Notes under the pieces: generated by a model
Told to the model about the DNA's origin: nothing
Database searches by the model: none
What the model saw: the letters and a program-made list of their open reading frames with translations, nothing else
Part shown: piece by piece, positions 16,562 to 24,823 of the stretch
How the letters are laid out: each line of letters starts with the position of its first letter
Numbering within the stretch: position 1 is the stretch's first letter
Made by a program: the position numbers and the translations under genes
NCBI RefSeq assembly: GCF_042932805.1
Contig: NZ_CP170633.1
Span: 1,736,001 to 1,800,000 of the forward strand
Length of the DNA: 64,000 nt
Direction of reading: 5' to 3'
Source of the DNA: Ascidiaceihabitans sp029251465
GTDB lineage: Bacteria > Pseudomonadota > Alphaproteobacteria > Rhodobacterales > Rhodobacteraceae

Positions 16562-17562
16562 CTGGTGACAACCGGAATGCAATCTGCCTTTTTGGCCAGC
16601 AAAGCAGAACAGAAACGACGCGCATCGCTGAGGTCCTCAAAGCCCAAAGCGCGCAGGCGATAGAATGTGCGCCCACCACTTTTTGCCTTTTGGATGATGC
16701 GGGATTTGCCGTGCAGGAAATCGCCAAACCGACCCTCAAGCTTGCCCCATTGATCCCGCGCGACTTCGGCGCTGTCAAAGGCCCCAAGCTGCACAAGGCG
16801 GGTGCCCGCAGGCAGGCTGGCGGCATCGACTTCGTTGGTTGCAACGGCGGCGGGGGCCGACACAGGTACCACAACGGCTGGCGCGTTGGCGGGGCGCAAA
16901 GATGGGCGTAGCGAACGTTTGACGCCCGGCGCTTTCAGAACTGCATTTGTGGCAACCACGGCTGTTGGCATTGCTTCGCTTGACGCCGCCGAAGCGAGCG
17001 CTGCGACAACTTCGGGGGCTGTGCTGGCGTCATCAGCGACGATACGCTCTGATCCGGCGGTCAGTTGCGCCACCAGATCTTCGACGGAACCGGACTGCAA
17101 AGCGCCAGCCACATCTATTGTTTCATCAATGGCCGCAGACGGATTCAGCGCGGCAGGCTGTTGCACAGGAGCCACCATTCCCACGGGAATTGGCATGTCC
17201 TCTTGCGTCAATGCGACCGGTTGCGGGGCCAGAACCAGACGATCTGCGGGGGCTTGCGCAATGCCATCAGCCGCAACCGCATTCACTGCCAAGCCTTGGT
17301 TCAGCGCCAATTGGCCGCCTGGAATTTCAGGGCGCACACGCATTTCGCCTGCGACCGCCTGAACCACCGGAATGCCGGAAACATCGCGCATCATCAGCTT
17401 GTAACCCCAGACACCAACGCCTGCGATCAGCGCGACAGAAATGCCTGCCGCAATCAAATTCGTAAAGTTTGTCAGTGGGTTAGCGCCACCATGTTGTGCG
17501 CTTGCCCCAGCCGTCGCATAGACGGGGGACCCCATACCTTGGGTGAAAGGAACGTCTGCCAT
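16558..17562 (-). CDS. SPOR-domain membrane protein
   Basis: A 334-residue bitopic inner-membrane protein. Residues 1-30 are cytoplasmic, the membrane span is at about 33-55 (TNLIAAGISVALIAGVGVWGYKL), then an Ala/Pro/Val-rich periplasmic linker of about 190 residues. The C-terminal SPOR domain (about 255-330) begins LPAGTRLVQLGAFDSAEVARDQWGKLEGRF and includes RTFYRLRALGFEDLSDARRFCSALL. SPOR domains bind glycan stripped of stem peptides at the division site, so a division or septal role is likely. It lies between argS and nagZ, as in other Rhodobacteraceae. Confidence 0.87.
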   Translation of the reverse strand: MADVPFTQGMGSPVYATAGASAQHGGANPLTNFTNLIAAGISVALIAGVGVWGYKLMMRDVSGIPVVQAVAGEMRVRPEIPGGQLALNQGLAVNAVAADGIAQAPADRLVLAPQPVALTQEDMPIPVGMVAPVQQPAALNPSAAIDETIDVAGALQSGSVEDLVAQLTAGSERIVADDASTAPEVVAALASAASSEAMPTAVVATNAVLKAPGVKRSLRPSLRPANAPAVVVPVSAPAAVATNEVDAASLPAGTRLVQLGAFDSAEVARDQWGKLEGRFGDFLHGKSRIIQKAKSGGRTFYRLRALGFEDLSDARRFCSALLAKKADCIPVVTR

Positions 17563-17638
17563 GTTTGCCTCGTTGCCCGCTTGGATACATTGTCCGTGGG
17601 GTCATCTGTCTGTTTGCCTGTGCAGCCGAGGCGGTTTT

Positions 17639-19381
17639 TTAACGCATCTCTTCGGCTGGCTCTACGCCTAAGATACCAAGGCCAGCAGCTATTACAACCG
17701 CTGCGGCGCGCGCTAGGGCGATTTTTGCTTGTGACGTTTTTGGATCGTCCTGCAAAAAGCGCAATTGCGGCAGCGTATTGCCTTGGTTCCATAGCCCGTG
17801 GAATTCGCCCGCCAGTTCGTACAGGTAGAACGCAATCCGGTGTGGTTCGTTCGTGCGCGCGGCATTTTCAACCAAGCGCGGCCATTCCGCGATCTTACCC
17901 GCCAGCGCCAATTCCGCCTCGTGATCCAGCAGGCTTAGGTCAGCATTGGCCAAGGTCGCATCATCAACCGCAACATCTGCCTCAACCGCTTTGCGCAAAA
18001 CCGAATTCACCCGCGCGTGGGCGTATTGCACGTAAAACACCGGATTGTCTTTTGACTGCTCCAGCACCTTGTCGAAATCAAAATCAAGCGGCGCGTCGTT
18101 TTTGCGCGTCAGCATCACAAAACGGGTCACGTCAGAACCCACCTGTTCGACCACATCGCGCAGGGTCACAAAGGTCCCTGCCCGCTTGGACATTTTGAAC
18201 GGCTCGCCGTTTTTGAACAGCTTGACCAGTTGCGTCAGCTTGATGTCCAGCGACACTTTGCCATCAGACAACGCGCTAACGGCTGCCTTCATCCGTTTAA
18301 CATAGCCACCGTGGTCGGCGCCAAACACATCAATCAGTTCATCAAAGCCGCGCTGCACTTTGTCGTAGTGGTATGCAATGTCGGGCGCAAAATAGGTCCA
18401 CGCGCCATCGGATTTTTTCACTGGACGATCGACGTCATCGCCGTGTTCGGTGGATTTGAACAAGGTTTGCTCGCGCGGTTCCCAGTCTTCCGGCTTTTTG
18501 CCTTTTGGCGGCTCGAGCACGCCTTCATAGATCAGCCCTTTGTCGTCCAGCGATTTGATCGCGCTTTCGATCAGGCCGGTGCCGTACAGCGACTTTTCAG
18601 AGAAAAAGTTATCCATCTTGATGCCGAGCATGCCCAGATCATCGCGGATCATGTCCATCATCGCTTCGGTTGAAAATTCGCGCACGTCTTGCAGCCAAAA
18701 CTGTTCGCCCTTGTCGACATAGGCATCGCCGACTTTGGCCTTTAGTTGCTCGCCAGTTTTTACCAGATAGTCGCCGGGGTACGTGCCTTCGGGAAACGCG
18801 ACCTCTTGGCCGTGCGCCTCAAGGTAGCGCAGATAGACCGAGCGCGCCAAAACATCGACCTGCCCGCCGCCATCGTTGATGTAATATTCGCGCGTCACAT
18901 TGTGGCCGGCGAAATCCAGCAAAGAGGCAAGCGCGTCGCCAAAAACCGCTCCGCGCGTGTGCCCGACGTGCAAAGGACCAGTCGGGTTGGCCGAGACATA
19001 TTCCACCATCACCTTTTTGCCCTGCCCCATTTCAGAGCGGCCAAAATCAGTGCCAGCTTTTAGTGCTTCTGCGACAACACCTTGCCAAACAGACGGGGCC
19101 AAACGCAGGTTCAAAAAACCCGGTCCTGCCACATCAGCCGCGGTAATGCGCGCATCGTTCAGCAGCACAGGGGCCAGAATGTCAGCAATGTCGCGCGGTT
19201 TCATCTTTGCGGGCTTGGCCAAAACCATCGCTGCATTTGTCGCCATATCGCCGTGTGACGCATCGCGCGGGGGTTCCACGGCGACGTTGTCAAAGCTGAG
19301 ACCGTCAGGCAATTGCCCCGCCTTTACCATCGCGTCTAACGCGTCGATCACTTGCACACGGATGTCGGCAAACAGGTTCAT
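17639..19381 (-). CDS. argS: Arginyl-tRNA synthetase
   Basis: Charges tRNA-Arg. The 580-residue protein has the N-terminal ArgRS tRNA-binding domain, the class I motif VSANPTGPLHVGHTRGAVFGDAL (HVGH as HIGH, about 131-134) and the FKMSKRAGTFVTLRDVVE segment. The C-terminal anticodon-binding DALR domain ends LRFLQDDPKTSQAKIALARAAAVVIAAGLGILGVEPAEEM. First gene of the argS-SPOR-nagZ-scpA-scpB run; the SPOR gene follows after 76 bp. dgt lies 63 bp upstream on the same strand. Confidence 0.97.
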   Translation of the reverse strand: MNLFADIRVQVIDALDAMVKAGQLPDGLSFDNVAVEPPRDASHGDMATNAAMVLAKPAKMKPRDIADILAPVLLNDARITAADVAGPGFLNLRLAPSVWQGVVAEALKAGTDFGRSEMGQGKKVMVEYVSANPTGPLHVGHTRGAVFGDALASLLDFAGHNVTREYYINDGGGQVDVLARSVYLRYLEAHGQEVAFPEGTYPGDYLVKTGEQLKAKVGDAYVDKGEQFWLQDVREFSTEAMMDMIRDDLGMLGIKMDNFFSEKSLYGTGLIESAIKSLDDKGLIYEGVLEPPKGKKPEDWEPREQTLFKSTEHGDDVDRPVKKSDGAWTYFAPDIAYHYDKVQRGFDELIDVFGADHGGYVKRMKAAVSALSDGKVSLDIKLTQLVKLFKNGEPFKMSKRAGTFVTLRDVVEQVGSDVTRFVMLTRKNDAPLDFDFDKVLEQSKDNPVFYVQYAHARVNSVLRKAVEADVAVDDATLANADLSLLDHEAELALAGKIAEWPRLVENAARTNEPHRIAFYLYELAGEFHGLWNQGNTLPQLRFLQDDPKTSQAKIALARAAAVVIAAGLGILGVEPAEEMR

Positions 19382-19444
19382 CTTTTTGGTCCTATATCGA
19401 GTTATCTGCGGTGTACCACAGCGCCGCGCAACGTCAACGTCGTG

Positions 19445-20617
19445 TCAATCGCTTGCAAAAATACGTAGGTGTTCTTGCAGGGCAAAGCGGTCGGTCATTC
19501 CAGAAATATAGTCCGACACCCGCCGCGCGATTGCGGTTTTGTCAGCACCTGCCAATTCGGCCTGCCATTCGCCAGGCAATTGCGCCGGTTCATTCAGAAA
19601 CAGCGGGAACAGATCGTGGATCACCAGCGTCACTTCGGCGCGTTTTTCCATCACCGACGGGGCACGGTACATTTGGGTGAAAAGAAACTTGCGGATCACT
19701 TGCAGATCAGCCCAAAGCCCCGGCGAAAACTGGATCACAGACCGGCCCAGATGGCGCACGTCATCGACACTGTTCACACCACTTTCGGCCAGCAAATCGC
19801 GCGACGTGGTGATCACGTCACTGACCATCACACCAAACACGCGGCGCAAGGCTTCGTGCCTGCGTTTGTGCAAATCCAGACCGGGATATTTCACGTCCAC
19901 TTCGGCGTAGGCAGCCCCCACCATCGGCAATTGCGCGACGTCATCGTCGGTGAACAGCCCGGCGCGCAGCCCGTCGTGCATGTCGTGATTGTTGTAGGCG
20001 ATGTCGTCTGACAGGGCCGCCACTTGCGCCTCTGCACTTGCATGCGTGGCGAGCTCCAGATCATGCTGCGCGTCATATTCGGCCAGCGCATAGGGCAGAT
20101 CGCCCAGCACGGGGCCGTTGTGTTTTGCGATCCCTTCCAGACATTCCCACGTCAGGTTCAGCCCGTCAAAATCAGCGTAATGCCGTTCTAAGTCCGTCAC
20201 AATCTTGATCGCTTGGGCATTGTGATCAAAACCACCGTAGGGGGCCATCAGCTCGGCCAGCGCGTCCTCACCGGTGTGCCCAAACGGCGGGTGCCCCAGA
20301 TCATGGGCCAAGGCAACGGCCTCTGTCAGCTCTGCGTTCAGACCCAAAGCGCCAGAAATCGTGCGCGCAACTTGTGCGACTTCGATCGAGTGGGTCAGGC
20401 GCGTGCGATAATAATCGCCCTCGTGTTCGACAAACACTTGGGTTTTGTGTTTTAGCCTGCGAAATGCGCTGGCGTGAATGATCCGGTCACGGTCGCGCTG
20501 AAAACACGTCCTGAAACTCATCTCTTCCTCGACCAAGCGCCGTCCCCGCGCGTGATCAGGATTGGATGCAAATGATGCCTGCATTTTTGTGGCAATCCTT
20601 GTGGCCTGTCCTGCCAC
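19445..20617 (-). CDS. dgt: dGTPase-like dNTP triphosphohydrolase
   Basis: Hydrolyses deoxynucleoside triphosphates to the nucleoside and triphosphate; family members in this group may act on several dNTPs. The 390-residue HD-domain protein shows FRRLKHKTQVF, the metal-binding His in RLTHSIEVAQVAR, ALAHDLGHPPFGHTGEDAL (the HD pair) and ALSDDIAYNNHDMHDGLRAGL. Cytoplasmic. It is divergent from the Fe-S carrier gene with a 65-bp gap. Upstream of argS on the same strand, so it may be the first gene of that operon. Confidence 0.93.
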   Translation of the reverse strand: MAGQATRIATKMQASFASNPDHARGRRLVEEEMSFRTCFQRDRDRIIHASAFRRLKHKTQVFVEHEGDYYRTRLTHSIEVAQVARTISGALGLNAELTEAVALAHDLGHPPFGHTGEDALAELMAPYGGFDHNAQAIKIVTDLERHYADFDGLNLTWECLEGIAKHNGPVLGDLPYALAEYDAQHDLELATHASAEAQVAALSDDIAYNNHDMHDGLRAGLFTDDDVAQLPMVGAAYAEVDVKYPGLDLHKRRHEALRRVFGVMVSDVITTSRDLLAESGVNSVDDVRHLGRSVIQFSPGLWADLQVIRKFLFTQMYRAPSVMEKRAEVTLVIHDLFPLFLNEPAQLPGEWQAELAGADKTAIARRVSDYISGMTDRFALQEHLRIFASD

Positions 20618-20682
20618 TCTCTATATTGCAGCTGTGGGGCCAATGAAACCGGCACCTTTTGATTAAATCCGGAGCATGAACG

Positions 20683-21006
20683 ATGAATTTGCCACCCAAA
20701 GTCACATCTCGTGCGTTTGAACGTCTGGCCGAAATCGGCGCTGCCAATGACGGGCACGCCTTGCGCGTCGCAGTCGAGGGTGGCGGGTGTTCCGGTTTCC
20801 AGTATGAAATCGCATTAGACGCCCCCAAAGACGACGATCTGGTGCTTGAAGGTGCAGGGGAAAAGGTCGTGGTTGATTCCGTGTCATTGCCATTTTTGGC
20901 CAACGCCGTCATCGATTTCTCAGAGGAGTTGATCGGTGCGCGTTTTGTCATCGAAAACCCGAATGCAACCAGCGCATGTGGATGCGGAACTTCGTTTTCA
21001 ATGTAA
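20683..21006 (+). CDS. erpA: A-type iron-sulfur carrier (ErpA/IscA family)
   Basis: A 107-residue protein that passes Fe-S clusters to target enzymes. The three conserved cysteines are present: one in VEGGGCSGFQYEI and the pair in SACGCGTSF near the C-terminus. ERLAEIGAANDGHALRVAVEGG is the usual N-terminal segment. ErpA rather than IscA is a judgement based on general pattern and genome position (near dgt and xthA in relatives). It is convergent with the 353-residue gene, only 4 bp away. Confidence 0.88.
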   Translation: MNLPPKVTSRAFERLAEIGAANDGHALRVAVEGGGCSGFQYEIALDAPKDDDLVLEGAGEKVVVDSVSLPFLANAVIDFSEELIGARFVIENPNATSACGCGTSFSM

Positions 21007-21010
21007 TGGC

Positions 21011-22072
21011 TTAGCCTGCGATGCTCATGCGGCTGAACCCTTCAAAAAACATCTCGAAATCTGCTGAAGAATCCTGTGCAGCGCGTAGAATTTCGCAGCC
21101 TTCAGGGCTAACGGATTGCTCGATAATTCCTTGCATGTGATGCCAATCAGAACTGCGTGCCTCGCGCATTTGATACATACAAGCAGACATGGCGCGCAGT
21201 GGCCCGACGGTTGAATTCTTGCGATCAAATCGCATAGGCCCGGTTCGAATTTGCGCGTGCTGAACTGGCCGTTTCGCGCAGAGTGCCATCCAGTTTGCAA
21301 CAAGAAATTCGTGATAATGATCGTCTGCGGGTACGGCTGATGCCCCCTCAACCGCGAAATCAGACAGGCACTCCGTCACGTGATCTTCCCAAATTTGACT
21401 GGGTTGATGCCCTGCAAACCGCAGTGCGATGCAAATTTCGGCCAGTAAATCTGTATTTTGATCAAGATAGGCGAGGATTCCCGCAAACTGCAGCGATCGC
21501 ACAGCAGCGTTGCCCAACTGAGGGTCTTTACGGCCATATTCCGACAGGTAAAACACAATGTGTGTCAGTTCGTAGGCGGCCTTTTTGTTAGGAACCGCAA
21601 AGGTGTCGTTGCGTGAAATGAACCGGTGAAGACGCGCGTTCAGCCCGTTGTCCTCAAATTCCACGCCGCGACGCGCCAATAGACGCTGTGCCTCGCCACG
21701 TTGCAAATCAGACAATTCCGCCTGCGCCAACTCTTGCTGCGCCACCCAATTGCACAGCTTTGCACCTTGCGTGCCGGCCATTCCAAGGTCTTCGAGGTCA
21801 AGGCAGATCGACACTATAAACCGGTAGTATTGCGGAAAGAACGACAAACGCTGGGGCAAGGTTTCATAAAATTCAGCCAATGGTTCCAGTGCACTGGCGT
21901 CCATATTTGTCCCAGAACATTCCAAAATGCTCAGCAGTTCGGCGTTTTCCTTAAGCCAGAAAACATCGTCCGCCCCGCGTCGCTGCGTTGCAAACAGCGA
22001 GATCAGCGTGCTGGCCTGATCTTGAAACCCAAGACGCCGTTGCGGCGCGTTAAATGCGATGATGTTGCTCAT
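21011..22072 (-). CDS. Unknown helical protein of a repeat-peptide cassette
   Basis: A 353-residue soluble protein, largely alpha-helical by pattern, with no signal peptide or membrane span. I do not recognise a characterised family; my recollection that such proteins carry a Rhodobacteraceae DUF label cannot be checked here. Notable segments: LPQRLSFFPQYYRFIVSICLDLEDLG (about 72-97), RLHRFISRNDTFAVPNKKAAYELTHIVFYLSEYGRKDPQLG (about 148-188) and CIALRFAGHQPSQIWED (about 216-232). The ELTHIVFYLSEYG stretch, with a nearby HRFISRND, gives conserved-looking His and acidic residues that could bind a metal or cofactor. It lies 45 bp downstream of the repeat peptide on the same strand, preceded by GAAAGG, and is very likely cotranscribed with it. 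Confidence 0.8.
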   Translation of the reverse strand: MSNIIAFNAPQRRLGFQDQASTLISLFATQRRGADDVFWLKENAELLSILECSGTNMDASALEPLAEFYETLPQRLSFFPQYYRFIVSICLDLEDLGMAGTQGAKLCNWVAQQELAQAELSDLQRGEAQRLLARRGVEFEDNGLNARLHRFISRNDTFAVPNKKAAYELTHIVFYLSEYGRKDPQLGNAAVRSLQFAGILAYLDQNTDLLAEICIALRFAGHQPSQIWEDHVTECLSDFAVEGASAVPADDHYHEFLVANWMALCAKRPVQHAQIRTGPMRFDRKNSTVGPLRAMSACMYQMREARSSDWHHMQGIIEQSVSPEGCEILRAAQDSSADFEMFFEGFSRMSIAG

Positions 22073-22117
22073 GTGATCAACCTTTCAAATTTCAAATTCA
22101 ACGCGCCGCAGCTGTTA

Positions 22118-22336
22118 TTAAGAGCCGGAGGAGAACATCTGTGTGCCTTCACCCGCATCGGTTTTTGCGCCCATTGTCGGCGCCGATCCAGACGAGAATG
22201 ACCCGCTGAGATCGCCGCTGATCATGTCACTGGAGGTCGGGGCAGAGCTGGTCGAAAACAGTTCCACGTGATCGCCTGAGAACATGTCCAAATCGGATGT
22301 TTCGAAGGCGGTATTTTCTTTGCGAAGTACGTTCAT
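22118..22336 (-). CDS. 72-residue Ser/Phe-rich repeat peptide
   Basis: A small acidic peptide with no cysteine and no signal sequence. After an N-terminal stretch (MNVLRKENTAFETSDLD) there are two imperfect copies of a 17-residue unit spaced 20 residues apart: MFSGDHVELFSTSSAPT (18-34) and MISGDLSGSFSSGSAPT (38-54). A third partial unit, MFSSGS, forms the C-terminus (67-72). This leader-plus-repeats layout resembles peptides that are modified or secreted, but no modifying enzyme or exporter is recognised nearby, so that is only an analogy. It is the first gene of a two-gene unit with the 353-residue protein. The start is preceded by GGGA about 10 bases upstream. Confidence 0.75.
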   Translation of the reverse strand: MNVLRKENTAFETSDLDMFSGDHVELFSTSSAPTSSDMISGDLSGSFSSGSAPTMGAKTDAGEGTQMFSSGS

Positions 22337-22434
22337 TTTTGAAGTCCCATTTCAATTATTTCAGAGACTTCAGCGTTGCGCAGAACGACACGTCGTTAAC
22401 AGACGGGTTCAAGGTTTTGCCGCGCAAACTCGGG

Positions 22435-22443
22435 TTATCCACA
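22435..22443 (+). promoter_or_regulatory. DnaA-box match
   Basis: TTATCCACA, an exact match to the high-affinity DnaA box, in non-coding DNA. A second identical copy in the same orientation lies 76 bp further on. Binding is not shown. Confidence 0.45.
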
Positions 22444-22510
22444 TGAGCATTCGCGCCTAATTATTTGGTCGAAAAAGGGAAGCGCGTTCCGAAAGTTTTT
22501 CAAATAAATC

Positions 22511-22519
22511 TTATCCACA
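22511..22519 (+). promoter_or_regulatory. DnaA-box match, second copy
   Basis: TTATCCACA, same orientation as the copy at 22435, followed by an AT-rich segment. Confidence 0.45.
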
Positions 22520-22550
22520 CCGCTGATTTTATTGAATAATCGTGAATTAG

Positions 22551-22602
22551 CCCGATTGGTTAACGCGTACCTAATGGGAATCGGTCGCGTTAACCAATCG
22601 GG
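22551..22602. repeat. 17-bp perfect inverted repeat with 18-bp spacer
   Basis: Arms CCCGATTGGTTAACGCG (22551-22567) and CGCGTTAACCAATCGGG (22586-22602). No T-run follows on either strand, so it is not an ordinary terminator. It sits 105 bp before xthA and about 215 bp before the repeat-peptide gene. Confidence 0.8.
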
Positions 22603-22707
22603 GGAAAACTTTGGTGCGCCTGTGCAAATTCCCCGGCAAATCAGCCTCGCCCCTTGCCCGCAGCGACCGCTTAAGCGATAGCTGGGCTTAAGAATTCGGA
22701 GACGCTT

Positions 22708-23517
22708 ATGAAAATCGCGACGTTCAACATCAATGGCATCAAAGCCCGCATTAACGCCTTGCCCGATTGGCTGGACGAGGCGCAGCCCGACGTGGCCTTG
22801 TTGCAGGAAATCAAATCCGTTGACGAAGGTTTCCCGCGCGAGATTTTCGAAGAGCGCGGCTATAACGTCGAAACCCATGGGCAAAAATCGTTTAACGGCG
22901 TGGCGATCCTGTCAAAACTACCGCTCGAAGACGTCACACGTGGCCTGCCCGGCGATGATACCGACGAACAGGCCCGCTACATCGAGGCAACAGTGGTTGG
23001 CGAACGCGAAGCCCTACGCATTTGCGGATTGTACCTGCCAAACGGCAATCCAGTCGAACTCGACGACGCAGGCACCCCCATCGCGGGCGGAAAATACGCG
23101 TACAAACTGGCATGGATGGAACGCCTAAAAGCGCGCGCTCAGGAATTGTTGGTCGAAGAAACCCCGTTTCTCATGGCCGGCGATTACAACATCATCCCGC
23201 AACCCGAAGACGCCGCCCGCCCGAATGCGTGGACAGAAGATGCATTGTTTCGGCCCGAAAGCCGCAAAGCATTCCGCGATTTGCTGAACCTCGGGTTGAC
23301 CGAAGCCTTCCGCGCCCGTGACCAGCGCCCGGCGCAATACTCGTTCTGGGACTACCAAGCAGGCGCGTGGAACAAAAATGACGGCATCCGCATCGACCAC
23401 TTTCTGCTGAGCCCAGCCTGTGCCGACATGATGACCGATTGTGGGATCGACAAAGACATTCGCGCCCGCGAAAAACCGTCAGATCACGTGCCTGTTTGGG
23501 TCAATTTGGACGTCTGA
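22708..23517 (+). CDS. xthA: Exodeoxyribonuclease III
   Basis: AP endonuclease/3'-exonuclease of base excision repair. The 269-residue protein starts MKIATFNINGIKARINALPDWL. It shows LLQEIKSVDEGFP (metal-binding Glu), ICGLYLPNGNP, LMAGDYNIIPQPEDA (catalytic Asp and Asn), YSFWDYQAGAWNKNDGIRIDHFLLSP, and a final SDHVPVWVNL with the catalytic Asp-His pair. Length and order are standard. It has a good ribosome-binding site (CGGAGACG). In relatives it is often close to erpA and dgt; here the repeat-peptide cassette separates them. Confidence 0.96.
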   Translation: MKIATFNINGIKARINALPDWLDEAQPDVALLQEIKSVDEGFPREIFEERGYNVETHGQKSFNGVAILSKLPLEDVTRGLPGDDTDEQARYIEATVVGEREALRICGLYLPNGNPVELDDAGTPIAGGKYAYKLAWMERLKARAQELLVEETPFLMAGDYNIIPQPEDAARPNAWTEDALFRPESRKAFRDLLNLGLTEAFRARDQRPAQYSFWDYQAGAWNKNDGIRIDHFLLSPACADMMTDCGIDKDIRAREKPSDHVPVWVNLDV

Positions 23518-23575
23518 CGCCAACCGCACCCGCCCATAAAATATGGAATGCCCGACGCAGTCGGGCGCCTTTGGA

Positions 23576-24748
23576 TCAAGTCCCACTGCCCGTCACGTCA
23601 TAGCGGTACAGCCAGTCGAACGGCTTGATCATCAGGCTCGGGGTCAGTCGGCTGCCCAAACGCATCACCGCATGCGCCCCAAATCGCACAGGCCCATGAC
23701 GCAGATGATAGCGCCATGCATTGCCGTTTGCGGTTTTGATGATGCGGCTGACGCGCGCCTTGCGCATCACGGTATAGGCCGCCAATGCGGCATCCCCTTG
23801 GTGTGCGTTCAAACAACGCCCTAACGCCCATGCGTCTTCTAATGCCATGTTGGCCCCTTGCGCTAGAAACGGCAGGGTCGGATGCGCGGAATCACCAACT
23901 AAAACAACACCTTGTTCGCCCCAATTTGTCGCGACAGGATGGCGAAACAACCCCCAAATTGACACGTCTGTGACGGCGCCGATTGTCTGTGCTGCGTCAC
24001 CTTGGAACTGGGCAAAACGGGCACGCAACTCTTGTGGATCACCTGTGTGGTTCCAGCCTTCGTCGGCCCAAGCGTCGCGTTCTTCGACCGCAACCAGGTT
24101 CAAAAACGCAGAACCACGGATCGGATAGCTGACGATATGTTGGCCCGGCGCCATGTACACGTGCGCCTCGGGCCCTTGGTCAATGACGTTTGGCACAACC
24201 GCGCGCCACGCCACTTGTTTGGTGAAAAACGCAGAACTTTGCGGGTTCAGCACGCCGCGCGCCACCGAATGGACGCCATCTGCCGCCACGATCAATTCCG
24301 CCCGCCGCGTGGTCCCATCGCTCAGCCGCACTTCGGGCATGTCACCCGGAATAACGTCCGCCACATGCGCGCCCAGCACGATATCTGCGCCAGCGCGTTT
24401 CGCCGCCCCTTTGAGCAGATCCAACACGTCGGCGCGGTGCACAAAATAGTAACGTTGATCCGCAGCCAATCGCGCCAGATCAAGCCGCGCGATTTCCCCC
24501 GCTCGCTTGTAGTCGCGCAATGATACGGCCTGCGCGCGTACACCGCCGCGTGATTTCAACTCTGTCTCTAGGCTCAAAGCCCGCAGAACCACCATGCCAT
24601 TGGGGCTGATTTGCAAGCCCGCGCCCACTTCGCGCAGAGCGTCCGCTTGTTCCAGGACGGTCACGGATGCACCGGCACGCCCTAGCACGGCTGCCGTGGC
24701 CAAGCCGGCGATCCCGCCGCCGATCACAATTGCGCTGCGCACTGTCAT
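23576..24748 (-). CDS. FAD-dependent monooxygenase, salicylate-hydroxylase-like
   Basis: A 390-residue flavoprotein hydroxylase of the PHBH superfamily. It has the dinucleotide fold VIGGGIAGLATAAVLGRAGASVTVLEQ at the N-terminus, the DG motif VAADGVHSVAR (about 159-169), and the GD motif VVLVGDSAHPTLPFLAQGANMALEDAWALGRCL (about 281-313). These bind FAD and NAD(P)H. The substrate is not predictable: 6-hydroxynicotinate, salicylate and related acids are used by this subgroup. It stands alone, 76 bp from dksA on the same strand, and is convergent with xthA. Confidence 0.85.
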   Translation of the reverse strand: MTVRSAIVIGGGIAGLATAAVLGRAGASVTVLEQADALREVGAGLQISPNGMVVLRALSLETELKSRGGVRAQAVSLRDYKRAGEIARLDLARLAADQRYYFVHRADVLDLLKGAAKRAGADIVLGAHVADVIPGDMPEVRLSDGTTRRAELIVAADGVHSVARGVLNPQSSAFFTKQVAWRAVVPNVIDQGPEAHVYMAPGQHIVSYPIRGSAFLNLVAVEERDAWADEGWNHTGDPQELRARFAQFQGDAAQTIGAVTDVSIWGLFRHPVATNWGEQGVVLVGDSAHPTLPFLAQGANMALEDAWALGRCLNAHQGDAALAAYTVMRKARVSRIIKTANGNAWRYHLRHGPVRFGAHAVMRLGSRLTPSLMIKPFDWLYRYDVTGSGT

Positions 24749-24823
24749 GGCATCCCCAAACGAAAAAGGCGCGGCAGAGTTTCCCCCGGCGCGCCTGATG
24801 TCTTTGTGCGTTTCACGTCAAGT

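Larger units (their letters stand above)
22337..22707. promoter_or_regulatory. 371-bp divergent control region, repeat peptide / xthA
   Basis: Non-coding on both strands as far as I can see. It contains GTTAAC sites, two perfect DnaA-box matches (22435-22443 and 22511-22519), an AT-rich stretch (about 22521-22550) and a 17-bp perfect inverted repeat (22551-22602). Its length is unusual for this gene-dense window. Confidence 0.6.

Noticed and set aside
17065..18198. 377-residue plus-strand frame
   Set aside because: Opposite argS and the SPOR gene; odd composition and no recognisable domain.
22435..22602. Possible replication origin
   Set aside because: Only two DnaA boxes and no origin-associated genes; kept as a regulatory observation only.
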